Assembly (NCBI GenBank): GCA_964036315.1
Contig: OZ038480.1
Span: 15,536,518 to 15,600,517, forward strand
Source of the DNA: Acanthosepion esculentum
Lineage: Eukaryota > Mollusca > Cephalopoda > Sepiida > Sepiidae
Length of the DNA stretch: 64,000 nt
Reading direction: 5' to 3'
Part shown: positions 57,412 through 64,000 of the stretch, piece by piece
Position numbering within the stretch: the first letter of the stretch is position 1
Layout of the letters: each line of letters begins with the position of its first letter
Program-made: the position numbers and the translations under genes
Notes under the pieces: generated by a model
Told to the model about the DNA's origin: nothing
The model's input: the letters and a program-made list of their open reading frames with translations, nothing else
Databases searched by the model: none

Positions 57412-58660
57412 TTTAGTTTGGTTTATTTTGTTTTACGGCATATCAACCTCAATGGGTTATTTAATACCGACAACATTTTAAAGATATATTCATATGAATA
57501 GAATATGTATTCTTTGGTTTAGATTGGTTTGGTTTATTTTGTTTTACGGCATATCAACCTCAATGGGTTATTTAATACCGACAACATTTTAAAGATATAT
57601 TCATATGAATAGAATATGTATTCTTTGGTTTAGATTGGTTTGGTTTATTTTGTTTTACGACATATCAACCTCAATGGGTTATTTAATGCCGACAACATTT
57701 TTAAGATATATTCATATGAATAGAATATGTATTCTTTGGTTTCGATTGGTTTGGTTTATTTTGTTTTACGACATATCAACCTCAATGGGTTATTTAATAC
57801 CGACAACATTTTAAAGATATATTCATATGAATAGAATATGTATTCTTTGGTTTAGATTGGTTTGGTTTATTTTGTTTTACGGCATATCAACCTCAATGGG
57901 TTATTTAATACCGACAACATTTTAAAGATATATTCATATGAATAGAATATGTATTCTTTGGTTTAGATTGGTTTGGTTTATTTTGTTTTACGGCATATCA
58001 ACCTCAATGGGTTATTTAATGCCGACAACATTTTTAGGATAGATTCGTATGAATAGAATATGTATTCTTTGCTTTAGATTGGTTTGGTTTATTTTGTTTT
58101 ACGGCATATCAACCTCAATGGGTTATTTAATACCAACAACATTTTAAAAGATATATTCATATGAATAGAATATGTATTCTTTGGTTTCGATTGGTTTGGT
58201 TTATTTTGTTTTACGACATATCAACCTCAATGGGTTATTTAATGCCGACAAGATTTTTAGGATAAATTCGTATGAATAGAATATGTATTCTTTGGTTCAG
58301 ATTGGTTTGGTTTATTTTGTTTTACGACATATCAACCTCAATGGGTTATTTAATGCAACAACATTTTTTTATTGCTGTTAATGTTTTGTTAAAAATCTGT
58401 TTTTTGGTAATATTTTTCCTTCCAAATTGTATTGCTGGTACTAGTTAACTATTTTCCCATAGCTGGGACCCTAACAGATGCTACCACCCCAAGTCAGGGT
58501 GGACCTGGGAACACCAGCAATTAAGAGGTGGTTCCACGCTTCTCAAAACCTCCTGATCAGAGGCCTTGCTGCTGGATGTAGTTTATCGTCTTACCCTGGA
58601 CACGGATATAGTTTGTGTTACCCAGGACTATCACCAACCTTGTGATCTAAAGCAAACACA
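57401..58660 (-). mobile_element. Retroposon R2, long copy with 9-unit internal array
   Basis: Nine units of about 111 bases (CATATCAACCTCAATGGGTT at about 57439, 57550, 57661, 57772, 57883, 57994, 58105, 58217, 58329) precede the head region (CCCATAGCTGGGACCC, CAGAGGCCTTGCTGCTGG). Each unit also carries the palindrome ATTCATATGAAT or its variant ATTCGTATGAAT and GAATATGTATTCTTTGG. Flanks TCACCAGCCCTG (about 57401-57412) and TCACCAACCTTG (about 58632-58643) may be a target-site duplication with two changes. Short frames of about 70 codons are by-products of the array. Confidence 0.88.
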
Positions 58661-58779
58661 ATATGGGACATGACAAGGCTTGCGATTCATTCAACGATCA
58701 ACCTCAGGGATCAAACATCAAATGGACTGGCTAGGTGAACGTCACAATGTCATACCCATTTCCCCCCTAGAATGGTGGC

Positions 58780-59465
58780 TCTAGAAGGTGTTCTGCAGGG
58801 TTTGGCATGCTGACCTTCTCTACAAGCTCAAGAGCTACGGTATTATGGAATGAATATTTAGCTTACTCCAATTGTTCCTAACAAATTGTGTAAAGAAGGT
58901 TGTGTTAAACAGACATTCTTTTAGGTCATTTCATACTAAGGTAGGGGGTGAGGCAGGGAGGTCTCCTACGGCTCTATCCTTGGATCTACGATTTTTCTGA
59001 CCTTCCTGATGTCATCCATTCCCATCTAGGTATTTATGCAGATGACAAGTATTTACTCCTGTCATAATAGCAAGTCTGAAAGATCAAACAAAGTATACAT
59101 GACTACCATTCTTGAAAAGGACCTCTAAGCATTGGCTAACTGGGGCAAAAAAATGGCTTGTAAATTTTAAAATGGTGCTAAACTCACAGAGAGCAATACT
59201 TTGCCCCTTTTTGGGCTTGTGTTTTCCAATGACGTGGAGTGGCTATATTAAATCAATTGCTACATCTACAGCTAGGAAAGTTGGTTCACTATGTCATACC
59301 AGAAAATTTTTCTCATTGGAACCCATCTTGCACATTTATAAATCTACCATTCATCTGTGCATTGAATATTGCTGCCATATCTGGTCTAGTGCTCCTGCTG
59401 TATATCTCGAGAATCTTGGCAAAATTCAAAGAAGGGTCTGTAATGTAATTCAGACCTGACATCTT
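58780..59465 (+). pseudogene. Jockey-like LINE RT fragment (+)
   Basis: Frames shift through GLA..LLYKLKSYGIME, then an IYADD-like GIYADDKY block at about 59030-59050, ALANWGKKMACKF, and the frame 59112-59459 with WSGYIKSIATSTARKVGSL, CHTRKFFSLEPILHIYKSTI, LCIEYCCHIWSSAP and LGKIQRRVCNVI. It ends at a T-run (59468-59505). Confidence 0.88.
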
Positions 59466-59467
59466 AG

Positions 59468-59474
59468 TCACTTT

Positions 59475-59505
<31 letters not shown>
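59468..59505. repeat. Poly-T run
   Basis: A long T tract broken once by C. It separates two LINE fragments that face each other and could be the A-tail of a - strand insertion. Confidence 0.85.
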
Positions 59506-59629
59506 GAGTAAGTTTCAGGCCCAGGGGGTACTCAAGATAGAGGGTTATGTTAGGAGGCTATTTGTGCATATACGAGTGGAAGATAATGATTAACCTTGAA
59601 CAGATTAACATTATAGTGATTGGGGAAAC

Positions 59630-61790
59630 ATCCTGTTGGGAGTCACAGTGGTTTGATCGAGTGGAACTTACTTCTCACTGATGGAATACAGAGTGGCATG
59701 ACATTTTCTGGCCATGAAGGTTTGACTTGGTAGAACCAGGAAATATAATTCCTCCAAGAACTTTCCGTGGTAGTAGTGGTAGAGCAACAAGAGGTTTGCC
59801 ACATCCCACCTGTGGGAGAGAAGGTGGGGAATAATTCTTCACCCACAAGAGCTAAGAGATGCTTTTGGATTCTATCAAAGCTGGAAAGTGAGGTCCAAGC
59901 AGATCCCACAAAATATGACAACAGTACTCCATTTTCTGCCTGATCTGGCTCTAGCAAAGGTAGAGGATAGCAATCAAGTACCTATTGGAACAATACAGGG
60001 AGTCAATCATTTTACCTGTATCTTTAGGGATGGATTGTATATAAGAGTTCCACTTGAGGCGGGGTGCAAGTTTGAGGCCCAATAGTCTTTCAAGGCACAG
60101 TGCCTCCCCAAAAAGACATCCGTTCATCCTGATTGATGGTAGTCCAGGGTCAGATCGGCAATGATGGAATGTAACTAGCTTGGTTTTCAAGGCATTGAAT
60201 GTAACCAGCCAAAGATCAGAAGAGAGATCAGTCGCCAATCTCTGACCATCGAGAGTTTTAGAGGTGCACCCATATATAGTCGTATCATCAGCATAGATGA
60301 ATATATTCTTAGGCAGATCATTTATGTAAATCAAAAAGAGGGTTGATTCAATGAGTAACTCCAAGCGGATGCCTGTATTTGCTGCTAGTGTTCTGGAGAA
60401 CTGACCATTAATAACTACCTTCATGGATCTACCTGTTAGAAAGGATTTTATGACCAAGAAGACCCTTCCAGTGATTCCATAACTGGAGAGCTTTGTGCCA
60501 CACCTTGTTGAATGCCTTCAAGATATCTAATGCTCTGGTCCTTGGTGTGTTTGTCATCAAAAGCCTTACTAATTTTGTGAATGATGGTAGTTAGGACATC
60601 AGCAGTGGATTGGGCTGATTGAAACGGATACTGCTCATCGCTTAAGATGTTGTTTTTTTCTAGGTGCTTGATGACCTTCTTATTGATTATGGCCTCAAAA
60701 AGCTTACTGATGATACTTGTGAGTCTGTTCTGGGAGGGAGAAGATCACATTTCCACATTCTTGAAAACCGGGTATATGCTTGACACCTTCCACAGGCTTG
60801 GGAAGGATTTATCCTTCAAGCAGTGGTTGAATAACTTTGCTAGGATTGGGAATAATTCCAGGTTGATAGTCTTAAGGACAACCACTGGAATTTTGTCTGG
60901 ACCAGTCGCTTTCTTAGTGTCAAGGCTTTTCATAAGTCTAGAGACTTCTCATGCTGTAATGGTAATATTACAGAGATTGTGCTCAGTGAGATGTGGGAAG
61001 TTAGGGAGGGGATTGTCTCTGTCATCTAACATTGAATTAGAGGTAAAGATTGAGACAAAGTTTTTACCTTGTCTGTTGAGAAGGATACGACCTTGGGGCC
61101 ATTTATAATTCTTGGCACTGCCGCTCTACCTCTGTTCATGATTTGGTTGGTAATCTTCCAGAATTCGCAGGATCCAATTTGTTTCTTTTCAACCTTGGTC
61201 TGGACTTCAGATGTTTAGCTGCACTTGGCATTTTCTAGAACTTTTTTGCAACGATTGCAAGCATTTCTGAATACAGTAAGAGCCAGACTACATCACTTCT
61301 TAGGAAAGATATTGCAGTAGTGGTTTCGGTGAGTTATTATCCTTTCCTCACTAAAGTCTTCTCATTCTCTTTCATTTCCTGTAACCTTCTGCATCCTAGT
61401 GGCATTATCACCTTGCTTGGATTGAAATGATTAAAATCCACCATCCCAGTCATAGCATTAAATCTAAATATGGACATCCTGGTTGACTGTTACCAAAGAC
61501 ACTGCTCATGTGTAGCTGCACTTGGCATTTTCTAGAACTTTTCTGCAGTGATTGCAAGCAGTTCTGAATGCAGTGAAGGCGAAACTACATCACTTCTTGT
61601 GATAGATATTAAAGTAGTTGTTTCGGTGAGTTATGACTGCAGCACATTCAAGAGTGAACCAGGGCTGACTGTTTGGTTTTTGCTGGAATTTTTTTTTGGG
61701 GGGGGGGTATAAAACTCTACATTTCAGAAAGGATCTAGTCAGTAACAGGGGCATCAGTTTTGGTGGCAGCATACTTGAAGAAGGTTAGAA
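59630..61790 (-). pseudogene. LINE with RT domain (-), nearly complete ORF2 3' half, multiply broken
   Basis: Read on the - strand from 61772: SQPWFTLECAAVITHRNNYF (start of the linker after the endonuclease); 60933-60745 gives LDTKKATGPDKIPVVVLKTI, NHCLKDKSFPSLWK and VSSIYPVFK (RT motifs 0-2); 60457-59951 gives VIKSFLTGRSMKVVINGQF, LFLIYINDLPKNIFIYADDT with the catalytic YADD, LVTFNALKTKLVTFHH and LKWNSYIQSI; 59957-59643 gives LDRIQKHL-like FDRIQKHLLALVGEELF and a FHSI end. The frame breaks at each block. It is interrupted by a rearranged segment at 61336-61510. Same family as 5991-6380, 48770-49110 and 51630-51990. Confidence 0.9.
61336..61510 (+). repeat. Inserted duplicate of 62077-62245 inside a LINE
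   Basis: Matches 62077-62245 across the end of a LINE 3' UTR (CCTAGTGGCATTATCACCTT) and well into non-LINE flank (CCACCATCCCAGTCATAGCA, GGACATCCTGGTTGACTGTT). On both sides a LINE segment of about 120 bases is duplicated (61210-61335 and 61515-61635, both with AGCTGCACTTGGCATTTTCT). Confidence 0.85.
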
Positions 61791-61799
61791 GGAGAGCTT

Positions 61800-62180
61800 C
61801 CATCTTAGCAATGTGATATGGCTTTTCTCTATCTTTTCTACAAATATTTTAATGGTAACTGTATGAATTTAAGTGTGCTACTAGATTGGAAATTAGGTCT
61901 CACTATTTTAATGTTAAACTAGCTAGATGCAACTATCTCTTCTATTCTAATAATTTCTTTTCTTATATGTCTCACCTGTGGAACTCCCTTCCAATTTCTT
62001 GCTTCCTTATCAATCTTCAAAATAATAAATGCAACATTAATCGCCATTTTCTTTCTTCCTGAACCCTGTTCCTTTATTATCCTTTCCTCACTAAAGTCTT
62101 CTCATTCTCCTTCATTTCCTGTAACCTTCTGTGTCCTAGTGGCATTATCAACTTGCTTGGGTTGAAATAATTAAAATCCA
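61800..62180 (+). pseudogene. LINE 3' end (+)
   Basis: RT tail blocks in broken frame (FKCATRLEIRSHYF, LARCNYLFYSNNFFSYMSHL, WNSLPISCF) followed by the 3' UTR signature CCTAGTGGCATTATCAACTT, GGGTTGAAATAATTAAAA. Same family as the - strand ends at 7617-8830 and 14148-14545. Confidence 0.85.
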
Positions 62181-62534
62181 CCATCCCAGTCATAGCATTA
62201 AACCTAAATATGGACATCCTGGTTGACTGTTACCAAAGACACAATAAATGCCTTCCCTCCAGTTATATCTGATTGCTTCCAAACATGATCTTGTGATATA
62301 TCCTGTTACAGATGGTGATATCCTGACTTCATCCTTGAAACCCTGTCACAAGGTCATAAAGAAATAGAGCATTCATGGAAACATTGCTACAAATGTCCTG
62401 AAAAACTTTTACTTAAACGAATTTAATAAAATTTTCATCTTTTTTTTTTTTTAAATTTTCCAACTTCTGATTATCAAAAAGAAGCAAAATTAAAAGTAAT
62501 CTATTGAAATCATCTTTTTATTTGAAGAGAGAAA

Positions 62535-62609
62535 ATTGTTTGATGCCTTTAAGACAGTATACAAGGGGATACCTACTTTTGTATACTGTCTTAAAGGCAT
62601 GAAATGATT
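62535..62609. ncRNA. Candidate hairpin RNA (perfect 22-bp stem)
   Basis: 62543-62564 and 62579-62600 are exact reverse complements (ATGCCTTTAAGACAGTATAC plus AA), with a 14-base loop. Pairing continues with mismatches to about 62535 and 62609, giving about 31-nt arms. Size and 22-nt arms resemble a pre-miRNA, but a young fold-back element would look the same. It is not part of the LINE tail that begins at 62630. Confidence 0.5.
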
Positions 62610-62629
62610 TTATCTGGTTTTTTTTGGGG

Positions 62630-62910
62630 GTTTTTTAAGTTGAGTTCACCCCAAGCACAGCAGTAAAGCCACTGAGTTACTCATGGAAGAGTTAGAAACA
62701 GAAACATTGCTGAGGAGCAAGTACAAAAGAAAAGTAATTAGCGATTGATATTGCATTTAAATTTTTGCAGTTGACTGAAAAGTATGGAGCCAGGAAGTAG
62801 TTCCACAACTGAGAAGTGCAAGAAAAGAAACTGTTAACATAGAATTTATGGTTACATCTAGCCAACTCAGCTGTAAATTGATGAGACCTCATTACCAGTC
62901 TTGTACTAAA
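62630..62910 (-). pseudogene. LINE 3' end, copy d
   Basis: The - strand frame 62692-62892 reads MRSHQFTAELARCNHKFYVN, SFFSCTSQLWNYFLAPYFS, then the 3' UTR with AGTGGCTTTACTGCTGTGC, TTGGGGTGAACTCAACTT and an A-run. 5'-truncated. Confidence 0.85.
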
Positions 62911-64000
62911 AAAATGTTTTCAATGATTTACTTTTAATTTTGCTTCTTTTCAATAATCAGCATGTAACATATTGGTACTAACATCAGTTGAAACTTGAAT
63001 AAACTTGATTCTCGTCTCCTTTTTGCCTTTTAATTGGCTTTATAAATGTTGCTATACTGGGATGAGAAATTATACTGCCATTGTCTGTTTGCAGAATATT
63101 TAAAAACACTCACGAATAGTATGACCAGAAATTTATTGAAAATAACAGTTCCATGAGGTTTTCATTTTTAAATTTTCATATATAAATTAATTTGAAAAAG
63201 TTCACTAGCTCATTTAAATTTTTTTTTTTCATTGTTCAAAACATTTTTTCTAGGGAACTTTTTATTCTCACACCGCTATTTGTTGCATTCTTTCTCTTTG
63301 ATATCAAAATTATAAATGTGACGTACATAGAATTTTTTATTTAAGAGCCAAAAATTTTAAGGCAAGCTGTCGCTTTTTAACAAAATTTGGCAACATCACA
63401 CAATGGTTGAAACCATATCCCAGATCATCAACAAATAGAAGATTCATGAAAACATTGCTACAAATATATTTTAACAGTATTTATTTTGGTTGATGCAAAA
63501 GTTTCCACATTTTTAATAAAGAATCATTGTTCAGTCATCACAGTTGTTTTTTTGTCTGTGTATTTCAAGAAAATAGATTTTATCTCTTAAATCAGTTTGG
63601 GAAAAATCTCAAACTAAAAGAATACTATAATTTTATTTTCCCGTTAACACTAAATAACATTTTATTTAACCACAAATGGCCTATATTCCTGTTAATGAGT
63701 CAAAATAATCTTGTGATTTTGTCATATGAGAATATAGAGGCTTGGCTTTTTCTTATTCTAAACTACTTATTCTATTTAGGAAAAAAAATGTAATTCCTTT
63801 TGCTTTTCCGGGAAAAAGAGAAGAATGTACTTATTTACTAGTTTGAGAGCTGGGAAAAGGATTTGAAGCAATGTCAGATTTAAGATGCTGAGGAAACATT
63901 ACAGTAATGTTTTTCTGTGTAACACCAAGAACGTTACATTTTTCATATAAAAGTAATTTGATTTTATAAAAAAGAAAACTAAAAAATTCCTAATTAAAAA

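Larger units (their letters stand above)
52861..64000 (+). other. NRAMP intron 4, more than 11 kb, not closed in this window
   Basis: Starts GTGAGTCAAT. No acceptor followed by NRAMP-like sequence was found up to 64000. Repeats inside it are listed separately. 53331-54590 is AT-rich apart from a GACGTCACTCA..AAAGGGAGCTAGTC segment at 54335-54410. 62911-64000 has no recognised feature, except that about 63385-63470 resembles 62310-62395 (GGTT/CTTGAAACC, ATTCATG.AAACATTGCTAC). Confidence 0.75.

Noticed and set aside
57289..57814. Short frames with repeated WFILFYDISTSMGYL
   Set aside because: Translation of the 111-bp units of retroposon R2.
63240..63350. Possible NRAMP exon 5 after TTTTTTCTAG at about 63253
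   Set aside because: The phase fits, but the translation (ELFILTPLFVAFFLFDIK) lacks the PLWGG..DTF pattern expected after TM3 and soon hits a stop.

Overview
The window is nuclear DNA from an animal, most likely a mollusc. It is AT-rich, has GT-AG introns of several kb, dense non-LTR and Penelope retroelements and long AT and GT microsatellites. It also carries several copies of a GGGAGATAA motif that I associate with gastropod and bivalve genomes. The retroelement proteins look molluscan. I did not see the tRNA-SINE body that is very common in squid and octopus, so a gastropod is my first guess. This is an inference from style, not a database result.

The one host gene I can assemble with confidence is the 5' part of an NRAMP (SLC11A) divalent-metal/proton symporter on the + strand. 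Four coding exons (25128-25379, 42678-42803, 48253-48331, 52713-52860) join in frame through good GT-AG sites. They give about 201 residues: a disordered cytosolic N-terminus, TM1 with the DPGN metal-binding motif, TM2 and most of TM3. The introns are 17.3 kb, 5.4 kb and 4.4 kb, and the rest of the gene lies beyond 64000. A second probable gene lies upstream of exon 1 on the - strand (15038-15448). It is a 136-residue protein made of little more than a TIR domain, with box 1, BB loop and box 3 visible, behind a probable 5'UTR intron.

Nearly everything else is repetitive. From 1 to 9.3 kb there are a truncated tRNA-SINE, a three-copy dispersed AT-rich repeat, microsatellites and LINE 3' ends. 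From 11.2 to 14 kb there is a LINE reverse-transcriptase remnant in which 79 bp was amplified about 27 times. From 17 to 23.2 kb there are a fold-back, a retroposon with an internal 111-bp array and clean target-site duplications, and a deleted mariner. From 29 to 32.9 kb and 36 to 44.3 kb there are Penelope ends (many as inverted pairs with a hammerhead-like core), 45/35-bp arrays, a pogo-like MITE, a SINE and LINE RT pseudogenes. From 45.3 to 47.7 kb there is a 99-bp satellite of 24 copies that is open in several frames. From 48.6 to 62.9 kb there are an (AT)n/AAATATT array, a tRNA-SINE, a composite 5S-tRNA SINE, decayed Jockey-like LINEs on both strands and a perfect 22-bp-stem hairpin.

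No bacterial-type operon, CRISPR array, rRNA operon or intact tRNA gene was seen. Apart from NRAMP and the TIR gene, every long open frame is a retroelement relic or a by-product of a tandem array.
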